A DNA stretch of 34,598 nucleotides from Flavobacteriales bacterium (lineage in GTDB: Bacteria; Bacteroidota; Bacteroidia; Flavobacteriales_D; Sanyastnellaceae): assembly GCA_029245065.1 (NCBI GenBank), contig JAQWQB010000031.1, positions 1 to 34,598 of the forward strand, read 5' to 3'. The position numbers and the translations under genes were made by a program. The notes under the pieces are model-generated. The model did no database searches, had not been told where the DNA came from, and saw nothing but the letters and a program-made list of their open reading frames with translations. Of the stretch, positions 1 through 6,524 are shown one piece after another; positions within the stretch are counted from its first letter, which is position 1, and every line of letters begins with the position of its first letter.

Positions 1-104
1 ACAGAACGGATTACAGCACTGCTGAGCTAGAAAGCGGAATGTACACAGTACGTTTATCATCACTTAACCACGCTGATTACCAAAAGCTAGTGGTTACTAA
101 GTAA
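1..104 (+). CDS. C-terminal end of a T9SS type A-sorted secreted protein (partial)
   Basis: Only the last 33 codons are in the window. The reading frame begins at base 3 and stops with TAA at 102-104; the 5' part lies outside. The visible tail has a G-M-Y-T-V-R-L segment followed by a basic K-L-V-V-T-K end. That is the pattern of the Por secretion system C-terminal sorting domain (type A CTD), which ends in a beta strand with a Lys near the C-terminus. Such proteins carry a Sec signal peptide, cross the outer membrane by T9SS and are then cleaved and anchored or released. The cargo's own function cannot be read from this fragment. A perfect hairpin terminator follows at once. Confidence 0.75.
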   Translation, partial: RTDYSTAELESGMYTVRLSSLNHADYQKLVVTK

Positions 105-125
105 GACTTAGAATACACCTATATA

Positions 126-159
126 AAAAGAGGCTTCAACAGATGTTGAAGCCTCTTTT
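126..159 (+). terminator. Rho-independent terminator of the T9SS cargo gene
   Basis: A perfect 15-bp inverted repeat (126-140 pairs with 145-159) with a 4-nt loop AGAT sits 21 bases after the stop codon at 104. The 3' arm ends in TTTT and further T-rich sequence follows. The stem is rich in A on the 5' side, so it could also work in the minus direction. Confidence 0.85.
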
Positions 160-204
160 GCTTTTAAATGGCTTTTGATTGCTTCTTTTTTTAAGAAGGA
201 TTCC

Positions 205-335
205 CCCCACACGGATGCCCCGCTTGCGCGCATCCGAATGGGGCCTTGATGATTTTATCAGCGGAAGCACGCAAGCGTAGCTTCCCTGTCTGGAGGCTTA
301 AATCAAATCCTTTTAGCCCCGCTTGCGTGCATCCG
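205..335. repeat. Cluster of three short GC-rich repeats (REP-like)
   Basis: The spacer between the cargo gene and the UbiA gene holds three copies of one motif. 217-236 and 316-335 are direct 20-bp copies (GCCCCGCTTGCGYGCATCCG) that differ at one base. The third copy is inverted: GCACGCAAGCG at 267-277 is the exact reverse complement of the core CGCTTGCGTGC. Copies one and three are each flanked by short inverted arms: CGGATG 212-217 with CATCCG 231-236, and GGAAGC 263-268 with GCTTCC 280-285. They are more GC-rich than the surrounding DNA. The arrangement resembles dispersed REP-type intergenic elements. No transposase is nearby. Confidence 0.6.
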
Positions 336-399
336 CATTTCGCCCAAGAAACCAGACGAGATCAATTTGCTATTAATAATGCGATTGGAAAAGGAAGGA

Positions 400-1374
400 T
401 TAGAACCAGAAAGGGAGTAAGGCAGCAATAAGAATTCCTCCGGCCATGCAGAACTTCGACCATTTGCTGGCCTTGGTAAAACCACTCTTATTCTTCGCTG
501 TGCGCACAAAGAACCAAGAGATCACCAATGGTAACATCACACAAAGGGAAATCATGGTGTAAAACATGGGAAGAGAAAATTCCACTTGGTAGAATTTTTG
601 AATCAGGAATGATGCGAAGATTACTCCTGCAAAAAGTATGGCGAGGAGAACGGATGTATAGCGCTTGCCTGCGCGAATGCCTATTCGAACTGGCAGGGTA
701 TCAAACCCAGCAATTTTATCGCCACGCACATCTTCCATGTCCTTCTGGACTTCTCTGATCAAGGTGACTAAAAAAGCGAAGCCGGTGTAGCCAAGAAGCC
801 ACAAGTTAGTTTCCGAGATGAAATCCACAGGGTCACCTCCGATTAGTGAAATGGTCTTCGTCAAAGAGCTCAACTCAAAAATACCTGACCACAACGGCAC
901 AACAGCCACCAGCGCTGCCACAACTAAATTGCCAATTAGAAACTGACGTTTGAAGGTCATGGAGTAAAACCACAAAAGCGCCGCCATTGCAATAGGAATA
1001 AGCACCGCCCAGTAATGCTGATAAGTATAGCCCAGATAAGCGGTTATCAGCACGGCAATCACATTGAGCGCATGATGTCCAAGCATGGCCACACGACGTT
1101 TTACTTTTCGTCCAACAAGCACTTTGTCAGGTTTGTTGAGCTTGTCGACCTTCACATCAAAGTAGTCATTTATGAGGTTTCCGGCCCCAGCAAGAAGCAT
1201 CATAACCAAGGTTGAAAGAGCAAAGTCGAATTCGGTCATGTCGAAATGAGTGAACAAATTCGTTTTAGACAATAGCGTATACTGAAGCCCCCATCGCATA
1301 GCGTACATGGTTACGCCTATGATAGCCAAATTGATAGGGCGAAGTAATCGAATAAAGGCTAGTGCGCTTTCCAT
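400..1374 (-). CDS. UbiA family prenyltransferase (geranylgeranylglycerol-phosphate geranylgeranyltransferase-like)
   Basis: A polytopic inner-membrane enzyme of 324 aa, the usual UbiA superfamily length. UbiA enzymes transfer a polyprenyl group from its diphosphate to an acceptor. Both Mg-diphosphate motifs are visible: N69-D70-x-x-D73-x-x-x-D77 in the first cytosolic loop, and D212-x-x-D215-x-x-x-D219 in the second. About eight or nine hydrophobic segments cover the rest. The overall pattern matches the Bacteroidota branch usually annotated as geranylgeranylglycerol-phosphate geranylgeranyltransferase, but the acceptor cannot be decided from sequence; a quinone-type acceptor remains possible. 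The ATG at 1374 is supported by a TAGGTTTG promoter box only four bases upstream, so the transcript may be almost leaderless. No quinone or lipid genes adjoin it. Confidence 0.85.
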   Translation of the reverse strand: MESALAFIRLLRPINLAIIGVTMYAMRWGLQYTLLSKTNLFTHFDMTEFDFALSTLVMMLLAGAGNLINDYFDVKVDKLNKPDKVLVGRKVKRRVAMLGHHALNVIAVLITAYLGYTYQHYWAVLIPIAMAALLWFYSMTFKRQFLIGNLVVAALVAVVPLWSGIFELSSLTKTISLIGGDPVDFISETNLWLLGYTGFAFLVTLIREVQKDMEDVRGDKIAGFDTLPVRIGIRAGKRYTSVLLAILFAGVIFASFLIQKFYQVEFSLPMFYTMISLCVMLPLVISWFFVRTAKNKSGFTKASKWSKFCMAGGILIAALLPFWF

Positions 1375-1378
1375 ACTT

Positions 1379-1386
1379 CAAACCTA
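1379..1386 (-). promoter_or_regulatory. Candidate Bacteroidota -7 box for the UbiA gene
   Basis: Read on the minus strand this is TAGGTTTG, a full match to the TAnnTTTG consensus used by the Bacteroidota primary sigma factor. It lies only AAGT away from the ATG, implying a start of transcription at or next to the start codon. No clear TTG -33 element is seen at the normal spacing. Confidence 0.45.
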
Positions 1387-1514
1387 CTTAAAAGAAAGGA
1401 GCGATTGGTTGATTCAAAAAAAGAAAAGCGTTTTAACCATTGTTGAAAAGATGGTGAATTGATAGTTGTCTCGAGCTAAAAAGGGAAGGGAATAGATGGT
1501 AGTTTAGAGAAGAA

Positions 1515-1522
1515 TAAACTTG
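1515..1522 (+). promoter_or_regulatory. Candidate -7 box for the degenerate receiver gene
   Basis: TAAACTTG matches TAnnTTTG at all but one position and is six bases upstream of the ATG at 1529. No matching -33 element is obvious, so this is a weak call. Confidence 0.3.
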
Positions 1523-1528
1523 TCCTTT

Positions 1529-1855
1529 ATGGAAGCTGAGAATCACTCGCACATTGTACTAGTAGTTGGAAGAAGAGATTATGTCCTAGAAACCCTAAGT
1601 GGTCTACTTGAGCGCGCGGGATATTCAGTATTGACAGCCATGGAAGACGATCAAGTCATCGAAAAATTAAAGTCTGCTCAACCTGATCTTCTTCTGATTG
1701 GAGGTGGAGTAGAGCCAAATTCTCGCCTTGGATTTAGAAGATTCGTGGTGTCTCAAATGCCAGAAGTAAAAATAGTTGAGCATTTCGGAGGACCAGCGAC
1801 GTTGGTTTCAGAAGTGAATCAAGCCCTCGGTGTTAGAGGTGCGATGGCGAATTAA
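1529..1855 (+). CDS. Small degenerate response-regulator receiver-like protein
   Basis: 108 aa from the ATG at 1529; a longer in-frame TTG start at 1520 would overlap the likely promoter box. The protein reads as one receiver (CheY-like) fold: beta-1 hydrophobic strand, an E-x-L-S-G-L-L-E-R-A-G-Y helix and strand, and a Q-P-D-L-L-L-I strand. The chemistry is lost. The acidic pair after beta-1 is replaced by G-R-R, and the phospho-acceptor Asp after L-L-L-I is replaced by Gly in I-G-G-G. The conserved K-P lysine is not visible. It is therefore probably a phosphorylation-independent pseudo-receiver, or a protein that only resembles the fold. There is no output domain. It stands alone on the plus strand, and its last 23 bases overlap the 3' end of the convergent asparaginase gene. 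Confidence 0.6.
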   Translation: MEAENHSHIVLVVGRRDYVLETLSGLLERAGYSVLTAMEDDQVIEKLKSAQPDLLLIGGGVEPNSRLGFRRFVVSQMPEVKIVEHFGGPATLVSEVNQALGVRGAMAN

Positions 1856-2807
1856 AAAGCTCATTTTTTCCATTCTTGTACAGCGCATAATTGAACCCTG
1901 GGTGGATCGCAAATGCCCCCACTTCGCCTGCTTTATTGGTGGCGAGGTAACCCACTTGAATTGAAGAAACATCATAGCGTTCAACAATACGTCTAATTCC
2001 TTCTTCACAGGCTTCTTGCGGACTCATCCCTTGGCGCATAAACTCAACAATTAAAAAGGAGCCCAATGTTTTCATAACGAATTCTCCCATTCCTGTTGCT
2101 GTTGCCGCACCTACTTCATTGTCAACGAACAAACCAGCCCCAATGATTGGACTATCTCCAACACGTCCATTCATTTTGTAAGCCACACCGCTGGTAGTGC
2201 ATGATCCAGCTAAGTCACCATTCTTGTCCATTGAAATCAAGCCAATGGTATCGTGATTTTCGATGTTGATGATTGGTGCATACTTGGCTTCTTTGGCCCA
2301 CTTCAACCATGCCTGACGAGAGGCTTCGGTGAGTAGGTTGGTTTTCTCAAAACCATTGTCAAGTGCGAAACGTTGCGCTCCATCACCAGCTAGCATCACG
2401 TGTGGTGTATCGTCCATTACCTTACGTGCAACCGAAATAGGGTGAAGAATTTCTTCTAAATAGGCCACAGACCCTGCGTTCCCGTTGGAATCCATTATAC
2501 ACGCGTCCAACGTTACATTTCCATCTCTATCTGGTAATCCGCCAATACCTACACTCTGACCTGTAGGGTCTTTCTCAACTTCCCGCGCGCCCATTTCAGC
2601 AGCGTCAACGGCGGTCCCTCCATTTTTGATGATGTTCCAAGCGGCCTTGTTGGCGGGAATGCCATGATTCCATGTACTGATGACCAATCCTTTTTTGTAC
2701 TTCGAATTGGCTCGTGTTGCCGGTCTTGCGAACGAGCTAAATGGCAATAGACTTGCTCCCACTGAGGCAGTAGTAAGCTTTTTAAGGAATGATCGACGGT
2801 TTGACAT
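1833..2807 (-). CDS. Exported N4-(beta-N-acetylglucosaminyl)-L-asparaginase (glycosylasparaginase, Ntn hydrolase)
   Basis: 324 aa, a normal family length. It cleaves the bond between Asn and GlcNAc in glyco-asparagine, and relatives also hydrolyse isoaspartyl or other beta-aspartyl bonds. The precursor self-cleaves to expose a catalytic Thr; here this is T187 in the N-H-D-T-I-G-L-I motif. The downstream substrate pocket R-V-G-D-S-P-I-I-G-A-G is intact, as is the T-A-T-G-M-G-E segment. The N-terminus S-N-R-R-S-F-L-K-K followed by a hydrophobic stretch is a twin-arginine signal, so the folded enzyme should act in the periplasm. The gene starts 26 bp after the HAD gene stop and is probably the last gene of the MMPL-HAD-asparaginase operon. 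Its 3' end overlaps the receiver-like gene by 23 bp, and no terminator is seen. Confidence 0.88.
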   Translation of the reverse strand: MSNRRSFLKKLTTASVGASLLPFSSFARPATRANSKYKKGLVISTWNHGIPANKAAWNIIKNGGTAVDAAEMGAREVEKDPTGQSVGIGGLPDRDGNVTLDACIMDSNGNAGSVAYLEEILHPISVARKVMDDTPHVMLAGDGAQRFALDNGFEKTNLLTEASRQAWLKWAKEAKYAPIINIENHDTIGLISMDKNGDLAGSCTTSGVAYKMNGRVGDSPIIGAGLFVDNEVGAATATGMGEFVMKTLGSFLIVEFMRQGMSPQEACEEGIRRIVERYDVSSIQVGYLATNKAGEVGAFAIHPGFNYALYKNGKNELFNSPSHL

Positions 2808-2833
2808 TTATGCGGAAGTTGGTTTCCCGCAAG

Positions 2834-3502
2834 TTAAAACGAAAAAAGATCTTCAACCTGAATGTGGTTGTAATTATGAATAACCTGCTTGGCACCAAGC
2901 GATTGGAGTTTTTCATTTTCCTGCACATCGACCCCAATGAACGGCCAGTCCAGCTGTTTCATCGTCTTGAGATCCCAACTACCATCGCCGAAATAATACC
3001 ACTGACTTGGTAGTTTTCCGTGATGCGCGGTGGCCTGTGCAAAGACATTCGAAGCAATTCCAGCGCGTGAATTACTGAGGTCTGCATGGGCGAAGAAGTA
3101 ATTTGAAAAATTGAAACCAGCCGTGTTCAACTTGATTTCTGCTGAAGCTTTCCATGATCCGGTTCCCAATCCAATAACGACTCCTCGAGCGGCTAGTATC
3201 TCCAAAAAAGCGTGTGCCCCAGGTACCGCAGAAAACCGTTCTGGTTCAGTTCGCGCCTTTTCCGCAAGAAGGGATAAGAAGTGTTGCTTAATCTCAGCAT
3301 ACTGTTCTTCCGTGCAAGGGCTGCCAGTGGTGCGTTCTACGGTTTCTCTTACAATGACAGGGTCTGTCACATGAGAAACAGATTCCCAATCGCACTCCAC
3401 GTTATTTCCTAGGAAATGCTGAAATGTTTCTGTCATGCAGAAATCATCTACGTCCGTGGAGTCTGTTAAGGTACCGTCAATGTCGAAAAGCGCTAATTTC
3501 AT
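2834..3502 (-). CDS. HAD superfamily hydrolase (phosphoglycolate phosphatase-like)
   Basis: 222 aa. The four HAD motifs can be followed: motif I D7-I-D9-G-T-L-T with nucleophile and acid Asp; motif II T114-G-S in G-L-G-T-G-S-W; motif III a Lys near K124; motif IV G-D173-G-S-W-D177. The segment between motifs I and II is a helical C1-type cap. This is the phosphoglycolate phosphatase / beta-phosphoglucomutase-like group of cytosolic phosphatases; substrate cannot be assigned. The start overlaps the stop of the MMPL gene by 4 bp (ATGA type), which points to translational coupling. The unusual W in motifs II and IV suggests a subgroup of its own. Confidence 0.82.
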   Translation of the reverse strand: MKLALFDIDGTLTDSTDVDDFCMTETFQHFLGNNVECDWESVSHVTDPVIVRETVERTTGSPCTEEQYAEIKQHFLSLLAEKARTEPERFSAVPGAHAFLEILAARGVVIGLGTGSWKASAEIKLNTAGFNFSNYFFAHADLSNSRAGIASNVFAQATAHHGKLPSQWYYFGDGSWDLKTMKQLDWPFIGVDVQENEKLQSLGAKQVIHNYNHIQVEDLFSF

Positions 3503-5808
3503 GATTGGATGAAGGCTATTTTTTTTCCTCTTATTTGCTTAGAGTTTTTGTTCTTGTAGAAGAGAAGTATCAAAATTGGGAGCAACAACAAATCTGAAAG
3601 AACGGCAAACAATAGCGTGAGGCTAATGAGGAGACCAATGTAGAATGTTCCGAGGAAATCTGACATGACCAACGTAAGGAAACCGCCACAGAGAATAATG
3701 CTTGTAATGATAATCGCTTTACCCGTACTCATGAAGGTTCGTTTCAGTGCATAAAGTACACTTCGTCCTTCACTTAAAAGCAACCTGAATTTCGACATAA
3801 AGTGTATGGTGTCATCAACAGCAATTCCGAAGGCAATGGTGAAAATTATCGAGGTACTAACTTTAAGATCGATGTCTGCAAAGCCCATGATTCCTGCTAT
3901 CATGAGAAGCGGAAGGAAGTTAGGTATCAAACAAATGATCACCATTTTGATATTTCTGAACATGAGTCCTACGATCAGAGCTACAACAAGGAAGGCAATG
4001 ACTAGTCCACTAATCATGTCTACCGCAAGGGTTTTGTTGTTGTGGTCTATGAGGTTGGCCGTTCCAGTTATGCGAACATCAAATTTTCGATCTGGTAATT
4101 CCTTTTCAAGGAATGCGTAGAGGCCTTCATTTTTCTCATTGAAGTACTTGGCGCCGTAATCTCCAACTTTTCCGTTGTAACGGGCCATTTGTTTTTCTTC
4201 GTTCACAAAAAGGGCCATCAGGCTGTCTTTGTCGAACCGTTTTGCCAATGAAACGATCTTATTGATTTCCCGCTGAGTGGCTGGAAGTGAATACGAATTC
4301 GCTTTGTTTCCGTTGAATTCTCTGTTGCCGAATTTCACCATGGTGGATGGTGAAATAAGGGACCCAACGCCGTATTCATCAACAAGATAATTATCAAGTT
4401 GGTCCAAGTCCTGAAGCACATCGATGTTGAAGACCGAAGCAGAATCGTCAAGTAGAATGGCCATTTCGAATGGACGTCCGCCCGAGAAGTTCTCTTCGAA
4501 GTAGGTGAATTCTTGTTTCAACGCATCCCCTTCACGCAAATCATCAAGAATGTAGTTGTTCACTTCTATTCTTGTCATTCCAATGCCGCAAACAACAATA
4601 ACAATCATTGAACCTACCAAGATGGCCACTTTATTCCGCATGGTGAAGTGGAAAGCCTTTCGGAGCTGTCGTGTCCAAAAGAGCTTTTCTTGTTTTTGAT
4701 CAGAGATGGCCGGTGCCTTGCTCAATATCAATACGGCTGGCAAGAGGGAATAGGCAAGTGCATAGGCAACGAACACCCCAATGGCCGTGTAGAGTCCGAA
4801 ATCTGCGATAGGGATGATGCTGGAAGTCAATAAGGTTAGAAAACCAATTGCTGTAGTGAGGGAGGTCAGAAAAGTGGCCAATCCGATTTCCTTGAACGAG
4901 ATTTTTATCGCTTCATACTTGGGAATCCCTTTTCTTAATTCTTCGAAATACTTTGAAAGTACATGGACGACATCACTCATGCCCACAACAAAAATGATGG
5001 TAGGCAAAACAATCAGCATGAGGTCAATTTCTTTTCCGGTGATTTTCATGATCCCGAGTATCCATACCACTGAGAGCAGGACAACCGTAATAGGCACCCA
5101 GATTCCCCAGGCGGAACGAAAGGCGATGAAGAGAAACAGCACGATCAAAACGATCCCCAATGAAACGAAGATGATCAACTCTGTTTGCATCATTTCTACA
5201 TAGTACGATTGCCCTACGGCACGTCCTACCACATGGGCCTCGTCAAAACCTGCGTTGAACACCGCTGCTTGCATCTCTACGGCAAGCGTGTCGCAAGCAA
5301 GTTTGGAAAGGTAGGGCGTGTGCTTCACCTGGAGGCAGACGGCCTTTCCGTCTTCAGAGAACAAGTTTCCAACCAGTTGGCCTTGTTCCCAAATCTTAGC
5401 ACTGTCTTGTTTTAGTGCAGTGGCACTGGAAGTTCGAAGTAGTGGGATGGAATGAAAATTTCCAATCGGATCTTTGTACGAAGTTTGAAGATTGGTCGGA
5501 GTGATGACACTGTCAACATTTGCAAGCTCACTCAGTACCGTTGAAATAGAATCTACCCGGGTCAGAAAGTCTTGTTCAAAAACGCCATCTTCACTTGAAA
5601 GGCCTACAATCACAAAATCGTTGTCGCTTTCAAAGTTGTGCCTGAATTCTCCAAAGAAGTCAGTTTCAGGGTCATTCTTCGGAAAGAAGTTCTCAAAATT
5701 GTAGTCGAAACCAAGGTTGGCGGCGAGCCAAACACACATGCCTGTTATGAGGACCAAGATGCCTAATGTCAACTTGGCACCGCGTTTATACTTCTGCTCT
5801 ACGTTCAT
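3499..5808 (-). CDS. RND/MMPL family transporter with sterol-sensing-like domains
   Basis: 769 aa inner-membrane protein with the duplicated MMPL plan. TM1 is at about 12-32, a large extracytoplasmic loop at about 33-208, and a five-helix bundle from about 210. A second lone helix follows, then a second loop and a second five-helix bundle reaching the C-terminus. Each bundle carries the conserved acidic motif of the family: G-M-S-D-V-V-H in the first half and G-I-A-V-D-D-T-I-H in the second, which in RND proteins carry the proton relay. Relatives move lipids, hopanoids or other hydrophobic molecules. No membrane-fusion or outer-membrane partner adjoins it, so it is more MmpL/HpnN-like than AcrB-like. 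It appears to head the operon with the HAD and asparaginase genes. Substrate unknown. Confidence 0.85.
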   Translation of the reverse strand: MNVEQKYKRGAKLTLGILVLITGMCVWLAANLGFDYNFENFFPKNDPETDFFGEFRHNFESDNDFVIVGLSSEDGVFEQDFLTRVDSISTVLSELANVDSVITPTNLQTSYKDPIGNFHSIPLLRTSSATALKQDSAKIWEQGQLVGNLFSEDGKAVCLQVKHTPYLSKLACDTLAVEMQAAVFNAGFDEAHVVGRAVGQSYYVEMMQTELIIFVSLGIVLIVLFLFIAFRSAWGIWVPITVVLLSVVWILGIMKITGKEIDLMLIVLPTIIFVVGMSDVVHVLSKYFEELRKGIPKYEAIKISFKEIGLATFLTSLTTAIGFLTLLTSSIIPIADFGLYTAIGVFVAYALAYSLLPAVLILSKAPAISDQKQEKLFWTRQLRKAFHFTMRNKVAILVGSMIVIVVCGIGMTRIEVNNYILDDLREGDALKQEFTYFEENFSGGRPFEMAILLDDSASVFNIDVLQDLDQLDNYLVDEYGVGSLISPSTMVKFGNREFNGNKANSYSLPATQREINKIVSLAKRFDKDSLMALFVNEEKQMARYNGKVGDYGAKYFNEKNEGLYAFLEKELPDRKFDVRITGTANLIDHNNKTLAVDMISGLVIAFLVVALIVGLMFRNIKMVIICLIPNFLPLLMIAGIMGFADIDLKVSTSIIFTIAFGIAVDDTIHFMSKFRLLLSEGRSVLYALKRTFMSTGKAIIITSIILCGGFLTLVMSDFLGTFYIGLLISLTLLFAVLSDLLLLPILILLFYKNKNSKQIRGKKIAFIQS

Positions 5809-5896
5809 TCTACATGCCTAACAAATGCAATGCAAATTAGTTTTCACAAATTAACTCTTGTCACAAAAAAGAAACAATTCCGAATGAGGGCAAAAA

Positions 5897-5924
5897 AAAA
5901 GACCGCTTGTGGCAGCGGTCTTTT
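5897..5924 (-). terminator. Rho-independent terminator of mscL
   Basis: Inverted repeat 5897-5907 / 5914-5924 with GACCGCT/AGCGGTC core and a 6-nt loop. On the minus strand the 3' arm runs into nine T. It lies 22 bases after the mscL stop codon. Confidence 0.85.
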
Positions 5925-5945
5925 CTCGAATGTCAAAACGGGAAT

Positions 5946-6347
5946 TTATTTCTTGAGAGCGTCTCTAATTTCAGCAAGAAGAACTTCTTCGTTAGAAGGA
6001 GCTGGAGGCGCAGCTGGCGCTTCTTCTTCTTTCTTCTTCATGTTGTTATATCCTTTTACAACCATAAAGATCGCAAACGCAACAATGATGAACGTAATGA
6101 TGGTATTAAGGAATGTACCGTAGTTAACGAAAACTTCAGTGATGTTTCCTTCGGCGTCAGTGTTCGCACCGATTAACATCTTAAGCTCGTTGAAGTCTAC
6201 ACCTCCAATTGCCTGACCAATTGGTGGCATGAGGATGTCGTTCACAAATGATTTGATGATGGCACCAAAGTATGTTGCCATGATAAGACCAACGGCCATG
6301 TCAAGCACGTTGCCTTTTGAAATAAACGCTTTAAATTCCTTTAGCAT
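5946..6347 (-). CDS. mscL: Large-conductance mechanosensitive channel MscL
   Basis: 133 aa, typical length. MscL forms a homopentameric inner-membrane pore that opens under membrane tension and releases solutes on osmotic downshock. The N-terminal helix K-E-F-K-A-F-I-S-K-G-N is followed by TM1 (L-D-M-A-V-G-L-I, about 15-36), with the small-residue pore constriction. Then come the F-V-N-D-I-L-M-P-P-I-G loop entry, a short periplasmic loop, TM2 at about 79-100, and a cytosolic charged linker rich in E, A and P. The C-terminal bundle helix L-L-A-E-I-R-D-A-L ends it. The gene is a single transcription unit, with the dnaK terminator upstream and its own terminator downstream. An inverted repeat lies about 105-120 bp upstream of the start. 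Confidence 0.96.
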   Translation of the reverse strand: MLKEFKAFISKGNVLDMAVGLIMATYFGAIIKSFVNDILMPPIGQAIGGVDFNELKMLIGANTDAEGNITEVFVNYGTFLNTIITFIIVAFAIFMVVKGYNNMKKKEEEAPAAPPAPSNEEVLLAEIRDALKK

Positions 6348-6452
6348 AACTATATGTTTTGATTATAGGTGGGTCAAAGAAAGCCAAAGCACTGGAAACT
6401 AGCACAAATTCTGTTGTTTTTTTTCAATACTATTTTCCACAAATCGGATAAT

Positions 6453-6467
6453 TTCCCAATATGGGAA
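6453..6467. promoter_or_regulatory. Inverted repeat TTCCCA-ATA-TGGGAA upstream of mscL
   Basis: A perfect 6-bp inverted repeat with a 3-bp spacer lies in the 177-bp gap between the mscL start (6347) and the dnaK stop (6525). It has no T-run on either side and is separate from the dnaK terminator, so it may be an operator. No regulator is indicated. Confidence 0.3.
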
Positions 6468-6479
6468 TATAGGGCGCAA

Positions 6480-6507
6480 AAAAAGGGAGACACAAGCCTC
6501 CCTTTTT
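6480..6507 (-). terminator. Rho-independent terminator of dnaK
   Basis: Stem 6480-6489 / 6498-6507 (GGGAG with CTCCC extended by A/T pairs) with an 8-nt loop. On the minus strand it ends in a run of seven T, 18 bases beyond the dnaK stop. Confidence 0.85.
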
Positions 6508-6524
6508 AGCATTGATATCAACGC

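Larger units (their letters stand above)
105..399. other. Intergenic spacer between convergent genes
   Basis: About 295 bases without a credible gene. It contains the terminator at 126-159, a weak CTTCTT/AAGAAG hairpin at 182-198 and the repeat cluster at 205-335. A 61-codon open frame across the repeats (246-431, plus) looks accidental: it has no family resemblance and runs antisense into the UbiA gene. Confidence 0.6.

Noticed and set aside
182-198. CTTCTT/AAGAAG hairpin as a terminator for the UbiA gene
   Set aside because: Only six weak pairs with no GC-rich core, more than 200 bases beyond the UbiA stop.
246-431. 61-codon plus-strand open frame across the GC-rich repeats
   Set aside because: It translates the repeat elements, resembles no family and runs antisense into the end of the UbiA gene; open by chance.
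3802-4120. Plus-strand open frames of 67-104 codons inside the MMPL gene, and similar ones within dnaK, the kinase and the helicase
   Set aside because: They are antisense shadows of well-supported genes, with no domain resemblance and no promoter or start context.
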